From positions 1-45,091 of the forward strand of contig DAOTXR010000019.1 in the NCBI GenBank assembly GCA_034435375.1: 45,091 nt of DNA, in the 5' to 3' direction. The notes beneath the pieces are model-generated. The model was not told the DNA's origin and searched no databases. It was given only the letters and a program-made list of their open reading frames with translations. The DNA is from DAOTXR01 sp034435375. GTDB taxonomy: Bacteria > Chloroflexota > Anaerolineae > Aggregatilineales > UBA3940. The translations under genes were made by a program, and so were the position numbers. This document shows, in pieces, positions 33,786 to 42,318 of this stretch. How positions within the stretch are numbered: position 1 is the first letter of the stretch; every line of letters begins with the position of its first letter.

Positions 33786-35335
33786 GCAGCCTCCAAGTGC
33801 AGAAGTCGTATTATGTGCCGGATTGGCTTGACAAGCGAGCGCGGCTGACGCCGGAGCGCGTCGCGCTTGAGGATGCGCTTACCGGTCAGTTGATCAGCTA
33901 TGCAGCGTGGAATCGGCGGGCTAATCGCACGGCCAACCTGTTGTATGCGCTAGGGGTGCGGCGCGGCGAGCGGGTAGCCGTCTGCGCCATGAACTGTCTT
34001 GAATACCTGGACGTGTGGATGGCCTGCGGCAAACTGGGGGCCATCCTGCAAAACCTCAATTGGCGGCTGACGACCGCCGAACTGCGAGGCTTGCTGGCCG
34101 ATGCGCTGCCAGTCGTGTTGTGCCACTCCGGCGAGTTCACAGAGCAGGTCAACGAGCTGCGGCCCGCCTTGACGAGCGTGCGGCACGTCATCGCCTTCGA
34201 CGACCTGGCCCAGCCTGAGGACATCCCCATCACGGCGCGTGACAGTTATCCTGACACGGGGGTGGAGCGCCCTGACCTGCATCCCGACGATCCGTGGGTG
34301 ATCTGCTATACCGGCGGCACGACGGGTTTGCCCAAGGGCGCGATCCTGACCCATGCTAACATGGCCTGGAACAGCGTCAACACCGTGGTCAGTTGGGGGC
34401 TGGATCAGCACGATGTAGCGATTCTGAACTCGCCGCTGTTTCACACCGGCGGGCTGAACGTGTTTACATTGCCGCTTGTGCATGTGGGGGGCAAGAGCAT
34501 CGTGTGTCGGACTTTCGACGCCGATCAGGTCTTCGACCTGATCGAACATGGCGGGGTGACGGTTTTCTTCGGCGTGCCGACCATGTTCGTGATGCTCCAG
34601 CAACACCCCCGCTGGGAGCACGCCGACTTCTCACGGCTGAAGATCGCGATCAGCGGCGGTGCGCCGTGCCCATTGCCGGTGTTCGAGAAGTTCTGGGAAA
34701 AGGGGGTTGACTTCAAAACTGGCTATGGGTTGACGGAGGCCGGGCCAAACACGTTCTGGCTGCCGCCGGAGGACGTGCGTCGCAAACCGGGCGCGGTTGG
34801 GTTCCCGCTGTTTCACATTGATGTGCGCGTGGTGCGCGAGGACGGCAGCCCGTGCGAGTCGGGCGAGCCGGGCGAGCTGATCATCCGGGGGCCGCACGTC
34901 ACCCCCGGCTACTGGAACAACCCGGAGGCGACGGCCCGCACCCTGGTGGATGGCTGGCTGCACACCGGCGACCTGGCGATATGTGATAGCGAGGGGTACT
35001 ACAGCGTGGTGGGCCGGCTGAAGGACATGATCATCAGCGGCGGCGAGAACGTCTACCCCGCCGAGGTGGAGAGTGTGATGCACGCTCACCCCGCCGTGGC
35101 CGAAGCGGCGCTCATCGGCGTGCCGGATGAAAAATGGGGCGAAGTGGGGCGGGCGGTGGTCGTCCTGAAGCCTGGCGCTGCTCTGACCGCTGAGGCATTG
35201 ATCGAGTTCATGCGTGAGCGGTTGGCAAAGTACAAGATTCCCAAGTCGGCGGTGTTTGTAAGCAAGCTGCCCAAGACTGGCGCGGGCAAGATCGATAAGA
35301 AGGCGCTGATCGAGCGCTATGGCCAAACAGACTGA
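33782..35335 (+). CDS. acyl-CoA ligase (AMP-binding family), second copy
   Basis: A 517-residue paralogue of the gene before it, translationally coupled through ATGA. Motifs: CYTGGTTGLPKGAILTH (near 176), GYGLTEAGPN, GWLHTGDLAICDSEGYYSVVGR, SGGENVYPAEVE, and catalytic Lys about 502 in TGAGKIDKKAL. The binding-pocket stretch (LNSPLFHTGGLNVFTLPLVH versus FPTFHTGGLFPYPVPLL) differs, so the two probably take different acids, for example the imported one and a product. The middle part between motifs is well conserved, suggesting an older duplication within the pathway. No membrane segments are seen. Confidence 0.88.
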   Translation: MSSLQVQKSYYVPDWLDKRARLTPERVALEDALTGQLISYAAWNRRANRTANLLYALGVRRGERVAVCAMNCLEYLDVWMACGKLGAILQNLNWRLTTAELRGLLADALPVVLCHSGEFTEQVNELRPALTSVRHVIAFDDLAQPEDIPITARDSYPDTGVERPDLHPDDPWVICYTGGTTGLPKGAILTHANMAWNSVNTVVSWGLDQHDVAILNSPLFHTGGLNVFTLPLVHVGGKSIVCRTFDADQVFDLIEHGGVTVFFGVPTMFVMLQQHPRWEHADFSRLKIAISGGAPCPLPVFEKFWEKGVDFKTGYGLTEAGPNTFWLPPEDVRRKPGAVGFPLFHIDVRVVREDGSPCESGEPGELIIRGPHVTPGYWNNPEATARTLVDGWLHTGDLAICDSEGYYSVVGRLKDMIISGGENVYPAEVESVMHAHPAVAEAALIGVPDEKWGEVGRAVVVLKPGAALTAEALIEFMRERLAKYKIPKSAVFVSKLPKTGAGKIDKKALIERYGQTD

Positions 35336-35349
35336 GAGGCGCAGCACCT

Positions 35350-36156
35350 ATGCCTACCATCAGAGTCAACGATCTATCGCTTTATTATGAGATCCAGGGG
35401 GAGGGCCACGCCGAGACGCTGTTGCTGATCAACGGGGTCGGGCAGTGGCACGCCTCCTGGTGGCGCAACGTCGGCGCGCTGGCCGAGCATTACCGCGTGG
35501 TGACGTTCGACAATCGCGGCATCGGCGGCTCCGACAAGCCCGACATCCCCTACACGCTGGAGATGCTGGCCGATGACACGCTCGGCCTGCTTGACGCGCT
35601 GGGCATCCAGAAGACGCATGTGCTGGGACACTCGCTGGGCGGTGGGATCGCGCTGTTTATGGCGCGCAAAGCGCCGGAGCGCATCGGCAAGCTGATCCTG
35701 GCCTCGACGCTCTATTGGGGGCCAAAAGTGACCATGCCTTCGCCGCGAGCCATGCAGGTGCTCATGGATCGCTCCGGCGACCCGCTGGAGTTGGTCAAGC
35801 GAGGCATCCGCATTGCCACCGCGGAGGGCTTCGAGACGCGCGATCCTGAAGGCTTCCAGAAGTTGATCGAGCTGCGCTTCAACAGCCAGCAGCCGCCGGC
35901 GCTTTACCTGCGGCAGAGCCAGGCAGGGCTGCCCTACTTGCAGGCGGATCACATAGCGGACTTCACGCCGCCCAACCCCGTTCTGCTGCTGGTGGGCGAG
36001 TTGGACGAGGTGGCCCCCCGAGCCAACAGCGACGCCATCGCCAGCGTGTGGCCCAACGCCAGAGTGGTTGAGATCACAGGGGCCGGGCATTTGTTCCACA
36101 TCGAAAAGCCTGATGAGACCCACGCGGCGATCCTCGACTTCTTAAGGCAAGCCTGA
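35350..36156 (+). CDS. alpha/beta hydrolase, 268 residues
   Basis: A complete alpha/beta hydrolase: oxyanion-hole region LLINGVGQWHASW, FDNRGIGGSDKP after strand 4, nucleophile Ser95 in GHSLGG, Asp219 in VGELDEVAP and His247 in GAGHLFH. The layout is close to meta-cleavage-product hydrolases and 3-oxoadipate enol-lactonases, but the exact reaction cannot be told; it could also be a thioesterase. It starts 14 bp after the second ligase in the same operon. The small cap domain lies around residues 120-195. Confidence 0.82.
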   Translation: MPTIRVNDLSLYYEIQGEGHAETLLLINGVGQWHASWWRNVGALAEHYRVVTFDNRGIGGSDKPDIPYTLEMLADDTLGLLDALGIQKTHVLGHSLGGGIALFMARKAPERIGKLILASTLYWGPKVTMPSPRAMQVLMDRSGDPLELVKRGIRIATAEGFETRDPEGFQKLIELRFNSQQPPALYLRQSQAGLPYLQADHIADFTPPNPVLLLVGELDEVAPRANSDAIASVWPNARVVEITGAGHLFHIEKPDETHAAILDFLRQA

Positions 36157-36179
36157 GACATGGGAGGGAGAGAGAAGCA

Positions 36180-37238
36180 ATGAGTGTGCCAACGTTGGAA
36201 GGTGTAACCGCGCGGACGGTGACGAGTCAGCGCCTGGCGACCCGTGTCCTGTTCAGCGGGCCGGAGGAGGGCATCCCAGTGCTGTTCATTCATGGCAATG
36301 CCTCGTCAGCCACCTACTGGGAAGAGACCATGCTGGCCCTGCCCTCCGGCTATCGGGGCATTGCCTACGATCAGCGCGGCTATGGTGAGGCTGAGATCGG
36401 CAAGAAGATCGATGCCACGCGCGGCATGGGCGACTGGGCTGACGACGCCGTGGCGCTGCTCGATGCATTGGAGATTGACCGGGCGCACGTGGTCGGGCAT
36501 TCGCTGGGCGGGGCGGTAATCTGGCAACTGCTGATGGACTACCCTGCCCGTCTGCTGAGCGTGACGCTGGTCAACCCCGGATCGCCCTTCGGATTTGGCG
36601 GCACCAAAGATGTCGAGGGGACCCCCTGCTACGACGACTTTGCAGGGTCGGGAGGCGGCGTGGTCAACCCGGAGTTCCCCAAACTGATGGCTGCCGGGGA
36701 TCGCAGCACCGACAACCCCCAGGCTTCGCCGCGTGTGGTGATGAACAGCTTCTACTGGAAGCCGCCGTTCGTGCCTGCGCGAGAAGAGGACTTGCTCTCT
36801 TCATTGCTCTCGCAGCATGTCGGCGAGCAGGACTACCCCGGCGATTTCACGCCGTCTGCCAACTGGCCCAACGTAGCCCCTGGCGTGTGGGGGCCGATCA
36901 ACGCCGCTTCGCCCAAGTACCAGAAGCCCATCCAACACCTGTACGCCGTCAGCCCCAAACCGCCCATCCTGTGGGTGCGCGGCAGCCATGACCAGATCGT
37001 GTCGGACACGTCGCTGTTTGACCTGGGGACGCTGGGAGCCATGGGGTTGGTGCCTGGCTGGCCCGGCGCAAGCGTGTACCCGTCGCAGCCGATGGTCGGT
37101 CAGACGCGGGCGGTGCTGGATAAGTACAAAGCAGCAGGCGGCTCCTATCAAGAGGTGGTGATTGAGGATACGGCGCACTCGCCCTATATCGAAAAGCCTG
37201 CTGAGTTCAACCGCGTCTTCCACGCGCACATCCAGTAG
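36180..37238 (+). CDS. alpha/beta hydrolase with large cap insert, 352 residues
   Basis: A second, larger alpha/beta hydrolase. HGNASSATYWEE gives the oxyanion region, Ser108 is in GHSLGG, Asp271 in RGSHDQIVSD and His333 in EDTAHSPYIEKP. Between strand 6 and the Asp there is a long cap (about 134-255) rich in Pro, Asn and Trp, with GSPFGFGGTKDVEGTPC. This cap is bigger than in the first hydrolase, so a different or bulkier substrate is likely. GGGAGGGAGAG precedes the ATG. It is in the same operon; 4 bp separate it from the next gene. Confidence 0.82.
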   Translation: MSVPTLEGVTARTVTSQRLATRVLFSGPEEGIPVLFIHGNASSATYWEETMLALPSGYRGIAYDQRGYGEAEIGKKIDATRGMGDWADDAVALLDALEIDRAHVVGHSLGGAVIWQLLMDYPARLLSVTLVNPGSPFGFGGTKDVEGTPCYDDFAGSGGGVVNPEFPKLMAAGDRSTDNPQASPRVVMNSFYWKPPFVPAREEDLLSSLLSQHVGEQDYPGDFTPSANWPNVAPGVWGPINAASPKYQKPIQHLYAVSPKPPILWVRGSHDQIVSDTSLFDLGTLGAMGLVPGWPGASVYPSQPMVGQTRAVLDKYKAAGGSYQEVVIEDTAHSPYIEKPAEFNRVFHAHIQ

Positions 37239-37242
37239 ACCC

Positions 37243-38232
37243 GTGTTGCGCTACGCACAGATCATCGGCGTCGGACGCTATGTGCCAGAGCAGGTGGTGA
37301 CGAACGCCGACCTGGAGAAAATCTTGGGCGAGCCGGTGGACCAATGGCTGATCGAAAACGTCGGGATACGCGAGCGGCGCGTGATGGCCGCCGATGAAGC
37401 GACCTCTGACCTGGCCGTCGAGGCAGCACGCGCGGCGCTCGGCAAAGCGGGCCGAAAGCCGGAGGAGGTGGACCTGATCATCCTGGCCACCGACACCCCT
37501 GACTATATCTCGCCTGCTACGTCGTCGGCAGTGCAATACAAGCTCGGCGCGACACGCGCGGCCACCTTCGACGTAAATTGCGCCTGTGCAGCCTGGGTGA
37601 CGGGGTTGGACATCGCTGCCAAGTACATCGCCGCCGACCCAGCCTACCACACCATCCTGGTGATCGGCGCATATGGAATGACGCGCTACCTCAATTGGCA
37701 AGATAAGCGCACGGCTACCCTGTTCGCCGACGGCGCGGGGGCGGTGGTGATCGGCGCAGGAGACCGCCCCGGATTTTTGGGGGCCAAGCTCATCGCGGAT
37801 GGCAGTTATTACGACTACATGGGCATTTTCACGGGCGGGACGCAGGCTGTTACGGGCAGGCGGCCAGGCGATCCACCGCAGTTCCTCACCATTCAGAAGC
37901 GTTTCCCTCCCGACACCAACCACCGCACCTGGCCGCCGCTCGTCCGCGACCTGCTGCACAAGATCGGGCGGGAGGTCGATGAGGTTGACCGCATCTACTT
38001 CACCCAACTGAACCTGCGCACCATTGAATATGTCATGGGCGAACTGGGGATACCGCTCGAAAAGACGCACTGGATCATGGACAAGTGGGGGTACACCGGA
38101 TCGGCCTGTATGCCAATGGCGCTCGACGACGCCATTGAGCAGAGCAAAGGTCCGCAGCCTGGCGATCTGGTGGTGTTTTGTGGCAGCGGCGCTGGCTACG
38201 CGATGGCTGCGGCTGCGTTCGAGTGGATCTAG
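37243..38232 (+). CDS. KAS III (FabH)-like thiolase-fold enzyme with altered triad
   Basis: A 329-residue protein of the KAS III/FabH fold: IGVGRYVPEQVVTN at the start, catalytic Cys115 in NCACAAW, DGAGAVVIG (163-171) and the closing GSGAGYAMAAAAFEW. Aligned with E. coli FabH, the catalytic His (in PHQAN) is Thr254 (FTQLN) and the catalytic Asn (in GNTS) is Tyr284 (GYTG). Without these residues it should not do decarboxylative condensation, but could act as an acyltransferase or a non-decarboxylating condensing enzyme. GTG 37243 is 4 bp after the previous stop, with no clear ribosome site (an alternative is TTG 37246), so it is likely coupled. Its partner could be the CoA product of a neighbouring ligase. 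Confidence 0.83.
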   Translation: MLRYAQIIGVGRYVPEQVVTNADLEKILGEPVDQWLIENVGIRERRVMAADEATSDLAVEAARAALGKAGRKPEEVDLIILATDTPDYISPATSSAVQYKLGATRAATFDVNCACAAWVTGLDIAAKYIAADPAYHTILVIGAYGMTRYLNWQDKRTATLFADGAGAVVIGAGDRPGFLGAKLIADGSYYDYMGIFTGGTQAVTGRRPGDPPQFLTIQKRFPPDTNHRTWPPLVRDLLHKIGREVDEVDRIYFTQLNLRTIEYVMGELGIPLEKTHWIMDKWGYTGSACMPMALDDAIEQSKGPQPGDLVVFCGSGAGYAMAAAAFEWI

Positions 38233-38355
38233 GAGGGACAAAAGGGGGGATCAAAAGGAGGCAATTGCACAGTCTTTGCTGGGATGCCAACGGCGACCTG
38301 CGCTGCGGGATACGTGCGCAGGCTAACACTCTCTCACAGATGGAGGAGAAAGATC

Positions 38356-39663
38356 ATGAAGAAGATGTGGATTGTGGTGCTGCTGCTGGCAGCGCTGCTG
38401 CTGGCGGCCTGTGGACCTGCCGCCACGGAGGAGCCGACTGCAGAACCGGAGGAGGTCGAGGAGCCTACGGCTGAACCCATGCCGGAGCCGACTGCCGAGC
38501 CAACCGCCGAGCCAACGCCGGAACCGGAGCCGCTCAAGATCGGCATTCTGGAAGATCAGACTGGCCCACTGTTGCTGTTCGGACTGGAGGCGCTGGGCGG
38601 TCTGCAACTCGGCTTTGAGTATGCCACAGACGGCACGATGACCGTGGCTGGCCGCCCGATTGAGCTGGTCATCCGCGACGACACCAGCAACGTAGACACC
38701 GGCGTGGCGGCAGCCCGCGAGCTGATCGAGTCGGAGGGCGTCGAGATCCTGATTGGCAACTCCAGCTCGGCGGTGGCGCTCCAGGTGCAGCAGATTGCAG
38801 ACGAGTACGGCGTGCTGTACTTCGCCGCCCCGGCAGCCTCGCACGACATCACCGGGGCCAACTGGAACGAGCATACCTTCCGCGTGTGCCGCGATGCCGC
38901 CCAGGACGGGTTGATCATCATGCCGTGGGCCTTCGAAAACGTGGGCACACGCTATATGATCCTGGCCGAGGACTACGCCTTCGGGCAGGCGACGGCGGCT
39001 GTCTTCCAGTTGACGACCGTGGCGTTGGGCGGCGAGATCTTGCCGGAAGGCAATGCGATATTCGCCCCCAGCGACACGGTGGACTTTACCCCCTACATCC
39101 AACAGGTGCTGGAAAACGACCCCGACGGCCTGATCCTGATCTGGGCCACCAACACTACCGCCGTCATCCTGTTTGAACAGCTTGCCACTCAGGGGGTGAC
39201 GGGCAATATCCCGTTCATCACTGGCTTCAGCTCCAACGACCTGACCAAGCTGCTCGATCCGGGCTTCATCGGCTCCACTGGCCTGATCATCTATCACTAC
39301 ACGCTGCCTCAGACCGAAATCAATGACTGGCTGGTCGAGCGCCACCTGGAGGAGTTCGACACGTATCCCGACCTGTTCACCGAGTGTGGTTTCGCTACGG
39401 CGCAGGCGGTCGTCCAGGCGCTGGAGCAGACCGGCGGCGATGCCAGCCCTGACGCGATGATCCCGGTGCTGGAGGGCATGTCGTTCGAAGGGCCGAAGGG
39501 CACCTATACCATCCGCCCTGAGGACCATCAGGCCCTGGCTCCTGGCTACGTGGTGCGGCTGATCAGCGTGGACGATCCCGAAGAGCGCTTCTTCGAGCTG
39601 GTTGAGGAGAAATCGGCTGAGGAGATTGCGCCCATCTGCACCGCCCCGAACTGCGGCAGCTAA
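38356..39663 (+). CDS. branched-chain-amino-acid-type ABC binding lipoprotein (LivK-like)
   Basis: A 435-residue lipoprotein: signal peptide with lipobox LLAAC (Cys19), an acidic Glu/Pro/Thr repeat linker (about 23-60, built of EPTAEP units), and a type I periplasmic-binding fold of the HAAT family (LKIGILEDQTGPLLLFG, RELIESEGVEILIGNSSS, MILAEDYAFGQATAA, PEDHQALAPGYVVRL). Such proteins bind amino acids, but also aromatic or short-chain acids and amides; the ligase neighbours favour an acid. ATG 38356 with AGGAG 7 nt upstream is chosen over 38284. The 123-bp gap before it has no clear promoter. A strong terminator follows, so the binding protein would be made in excess over the transporter parts. 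Confidence 0.9.
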   Translation: MKKMWIVVLLLAALLLAACGPAATEEPTAEPEEVEEPTAEPMPEPTAEPTAEPTPEPEPLKIGILEDQTGPLLLFGLEALGGLQLGFEYATDGTMTVAGRPIELVIRDDTSNVDTGVAAARELIESEGVEILIGNSSSAVALQVQQIADEYGVLYFAAPAASHDITGANWNEHTFRVCRDAAQDGLIIMPWAFENVGTRYMILAEDYAFGQATAAVFQLTTVALGGEILPEGNAIFAPSDTVDFTPYIQQVLENDPDGLILIWATNTTAVILFEQLATQGVTGNIPFITGFSSNDLTKLLDPGFIGSTGLIIYHYTLPQTEINDWLVERHLEEFDTYPDLFTECGFATAQAVVQALEQTGGDASPDAMIPVLEGMSFEGPKGTYTIRPEDHQALAPGYVVRLISVDDPEERFFELVEEKSAEEIAPICTAPNCGS

Positions 39664-39679
39664 GACACACCTTCCACAC

Positions 39680-39717
39680 AAGGTCGGCGCACCTCACCGG
39701 TGTGCCGACCTTTTGTA
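39680..39717 (+). terminator. strong rho-independent terminator inside the transporter operon
   Basis: A 14-bp stem with one G-U pair (39680-39693 with 39699-39712), loop TCACC, and a TTTTG tail. It lies between the binding-protein gene and the ATPase gene, so the latter depends on read-through or a local promoter. Confidence 0.85.
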
Positions 39718-39779
39718 AATCGGGCTATGGGTGTATGGTTGTGCCATGCCTACACACGCTCTCTGACGGGAAGAAGGCC

Positions 39780-40580
39780 ATGTCCGATCGCTCAGTCATC
39801 CTCGAAACGCGCGACCTGGCCCGCTACTTTGGCGGGCTGAAAGCCGTAGACGGCGTCAATCTGAAGGTGCAGGCGTCTACCCTCCACTCCATCATCGGGC
39901 CAAACGGCGCGGGCAAGACGACCTTGTTCAACCTGCTGAGCGGCACGCTCAGGCCCACACGGGGGCGCGTGTTTCTACGTGGGCAGGACATCACCGACCT
40001 GCCGCCGCACCGTTTGGCTCACCTGGGAGTGGGCCGCTCGTACCAGATCACCAACATCTTCCCGACGCTCACCGTTTTTGAGAATGTGCGGGTGGCAGCG
40101 CAGGCGTTAGGCGCAGACAATTTCAGGTTCCTGGCTCGCAGCGAGCGCTTCACCGAGTATCAGGAGCGGGCCTACGTGGCGCTGGAACAGACTGGTCTGG
40201 CGGATAGGGCAGGCGCGTTGGCGCTCAGCCTGTCGCACGGCGACCAGCGCCGCCTGGAGTTGGCTATCCTGTTGGCGCAGGACCCTGAGATTCTGCTGCT
40301 CGACGAGCCAACAGCCGGCCTAGCCGCTGAGCAGGTCCCGGCTTTCATGCAGCTGGTGGACAGCATCCGCCGGGGCGGGAACAAGACCATTGTGCTGGTC
40401 GAGCACAACATGAACGTGGTGATGGCGCTGTCTGACCGCATCACGGTGATGCACCAGGGACAACTGCTGGCGGAGGGCGCACCGCTGGAGATCGCGCAGA
40501 ACGAGGCCGTCCAGCAGGCTTATCTGGGCGAGCTTGAACTGTTCGACAGACCCGGCCATCCGGCCACCCGGCCCGGTTGA
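39780..40580 (+). CDS. ABC transporter ATPase (LivG-like)
   Basis: A 266-residue HAAT-family ATPase. Walker A is GPNGAGKTT, the Q-loop region SYQITNIFPTLTVFENV, the signature LSHGDQRRLELA (LSxGxQ form), Walker B ILLLDEPTAGL and the switch His in VLVEHNMNVV. As in LivG, the insert between Q-loop and signature is longer than in LivF. The start is set at ATG 39780 with GAAGG upstream; the frame to 39702 overlaps the terminator region. It pairs with the LivF-like protein to drive the two permeases. Confidence 0.92.
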   Translation: MSDRSVILETRDLARYFGGLKAVDGVNLKVQASTLHSIIGPNGAGKTTLFNLLSGTLRPTRGRVFLRGQDITDLPPHRLAHLGVGRSYQITNIFPTLTVFENVRVAAQALGADNFRFLARSERFTEYQERAYVALEQTGLADRAGALALSLSHGDQRRLELAILLAQDPEILLLDEPTAGLAAEQVPAFMQLVDSIRRGGNKTIVLVEHNMNVVMALSDRITVMHQGQLLAEGAPLEIAQNEAVQQAYLGELELFDRPGHPATRPG

Positions 40581-40591
40581 GGATGCAGACG

Positions 40592-41296
40592 ATGAGCGCT
40601 GTACTCCATGTAGACGACATCCACACCTTTATTGGGCAGTATCACATTTTGCAGGGCGTCAATTTTGAGGTCCCTGCCAGAAGCATCACGGTGTTGCTGG
40701 GGCGCAACGGGGCCGGCAAAACCACCACGCTGCGCAGCATCATGGGCCTCAACCCGCCCCGCACTGGCTCGATTCGGTTTCAAGGCGTAGCTATCAACGG
40801 CAGGCGACCTTTCGACATTGCCCGGCTGGGGATCGGCTACGTGCCCGATTACCGGGCCGTCTTCCGGCACCTGACGGTCGAGGAAAATCTGAAGATCGCC
40901 GAGCGCCGGCGTGGCGAGCTGGACCGCAGGGCCGAGCTGATCTTCAGGGTGTTCCCCGACCTCAAGCGCCTGTACCGCTGGCCGGGCGGTCAGCTTTCGG
41001 GCGGGCAGCAGCAGATGCTGGCCATTGCGCGGGCGCTGGTGTCTGAGAACACGTTGCTGCTGGTGGACGAGCCAAGCGAGGGCCTGGCGCCCGTGATCAT
41101 CGAGCAGCTAGTGAGCGCCATCCGGGAACTGAGTGAGACGATCACCATCTTGCTGGTCGAGCAGAATTTCCACGTCGCCCGCTACCTGGCGGATCGCTAT
41201 GTGATTATCGAGAGCGGAAAGTCTGTCCATCACGGCCTGATGAAAGACCTGGCTGCCGACCAGCGCCTCATCACGCGCTATCTCGGCGCCGCTTGA
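40592..41296 (+). CDS. ABC transporter ATPase (LivF-like)
   Basis: A 234-residue ATPase, the usual LivF length. Walker A is GRNGAGKTT, YVPDYRAVFRHLTVEENL is the Q-loop region, the signature LSGGQQQMLAIARAL, Walker B LLLVDEPSEGLAP (the LivF form) and switch His in QNFHVARYL. ATG 40592 has GAGGA 8 nt upstream and is preferred over 40583. It begins 11 bp after LivG-like and ends 11 bp before the permease gene. Confidence 0.92.
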   Translation: MSAVLHVDDIHTFIGQYHILQGVNFEVPARSITVLLGRNGAGKTTTLRSIMGLNPPRTGSIRFQGVAINGRRPFDIARLGIGYVPDYRAVFRHLTVEENLKIAERRRGELDRRAELIFRVFPDLKRLYRWPGGQLSGGQQQMLAIARALVSENTLLLVDEPSEGLAPVIIEQLVSAIRELSETITILLVEQNFHVARYLADRYVIIESGKSVHHGLMKDLAADQRLITRYLGAA

Positions 41297-41307
41297 GAGG
41301 GAATGCC

Positions 41308-42315
41308 ATGACCACCCCACAGACCCCTACGCTGCGGGTGAGCACGTTCCGCCGTTCGCTGGTTATCTCCGGCGTGTTTGCGTTGGTGCTGCTCATCCTG
41401 GATTTCGCATTCTTCAAGCCCCACACGGCAGCGGTGGTGGCGTTGTCCGGGCTGTATCAGGGGATGTTGTTTTTTCTGGTCGCGGCGGGGATGTCCATCG
41501 TGTTCGGCCTGTTGGACGTGTTGAATTTCGCCCAGGGGTCGTTCTTCATGATCGGCGCCTACACCGGTTTTGCGGTGTACGGTGCGCTGCCGGAAGGCAC
41601 ACCCACGGCGGTGCGCTTCGTGGCCGCGTTAGTGGCTGGGACGTTGTCCGGGGGCCTGTTGGGCGCGATCACAGAGATGGCGCTGCTGCGCCCCCTGTAC
41701 GCGCGGCCCATCTTCCAGATCGTGTTGACCTTCGGGCTGGCGAGCGCGATCACAGAGACCGTGCGCGCCATCTATGGACCTGCCGGCCTGGTTCCGATTG
41801 ACCCACCGCCGCCGCTCGACTCGGCCTTCCACATCTTGGGAGGGCAGTTTGAGGTTTACCGGGTGTTTATCATCCTGGTTGGCCTGGCGATCATGATCGG
41901 CGTGATGCTGCTGCTCCAGCGCACGCGCCTGGGGATCGTCATCCGCGCCGGAGTGCAGGACAGCGAAATGGTCGAGGCATTGGGCATCAACGTGCGGCGG
42001 GTGTTCACGCTGGTGTTCGCGCTCGGCACGGCGGTGGCAGCGCTGGGCGGGATCACCGCCGCGCCGTTCATCGGCGCATATCCCGAAATGGGCGACATGT
42101 TCCTGCTGACGGCGGTCATCGTGATCGTCATCGGTGGGATGGCGAGCTTCGAGGGTACGGCCATCGCCAGCTTCCTGCTTGGCCTGACGCGCGCCACCAC
42201 GGAGAGTCTGTCGCTGGCCTATCTGGACACGCCCATCCTGGCCAGCTTGTCCAGCCTGCTGTTTATGGTGATTGTGCTGCTGGTGCGGCCCAGCGGCTTG
42301 TTCGGGAGGGAGTGA
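41308..42315 (+). CDS. ABC transporter permease (LivH-like)
   Basis: A 335-residue permease with about eight or nine membrane helices. It has the family motifs AAGMSIVFGLLDVLNFAQGSFF near residue 60 and the coupling stretch GIVIRAGVQDSEMVEALGINVRRVF (about 215), where the EAA-like loop meets the ATPase; long runs are split here by position. ATG 41308 has GAGAGG 7 nt upstream. It is 3 bp ahead of the second permease. Confidence 0.92.
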   Translation: MTTPQTPTLRVSTFRRSLVISGVFALVLLILDFAFFKPHTAAVVALSGLYQGMLFFLVAAGMSIVFGLLDVLNFAQGSFFMIGAYTGFAVYGALPEGTPTAVRFVAALVAGTLSGGLLGAITEMALLRPLYARPIFQIVLTFGLASAITETVRAIYGPAGLVPIDPPPPLDSAFHILGGQFEVYRVFIILVGLAIMIGVMLLLQRTRLGIVIRAGVQDSEMVEALGINVRRVFTLVFALGTAVAALGGITAAPFIGAYPEMGDMFLLTAVIVIVIGGMASFEGTAIASFLLGLTRATTESLSLAYLDTPILASLSSLLFMVIVLLVRPSGLFGRE

Positions 42316-42318
42316 GCA

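Noticed and set aside
38253..38267. A strong AAAAGGAGG ribosome site in the gap before the LivK-like gene
   Set aside because: The only nearby start (TTG, 3 nt away) opens a frame overlapping the binding-protein gene out of frame, with no protein-like features.
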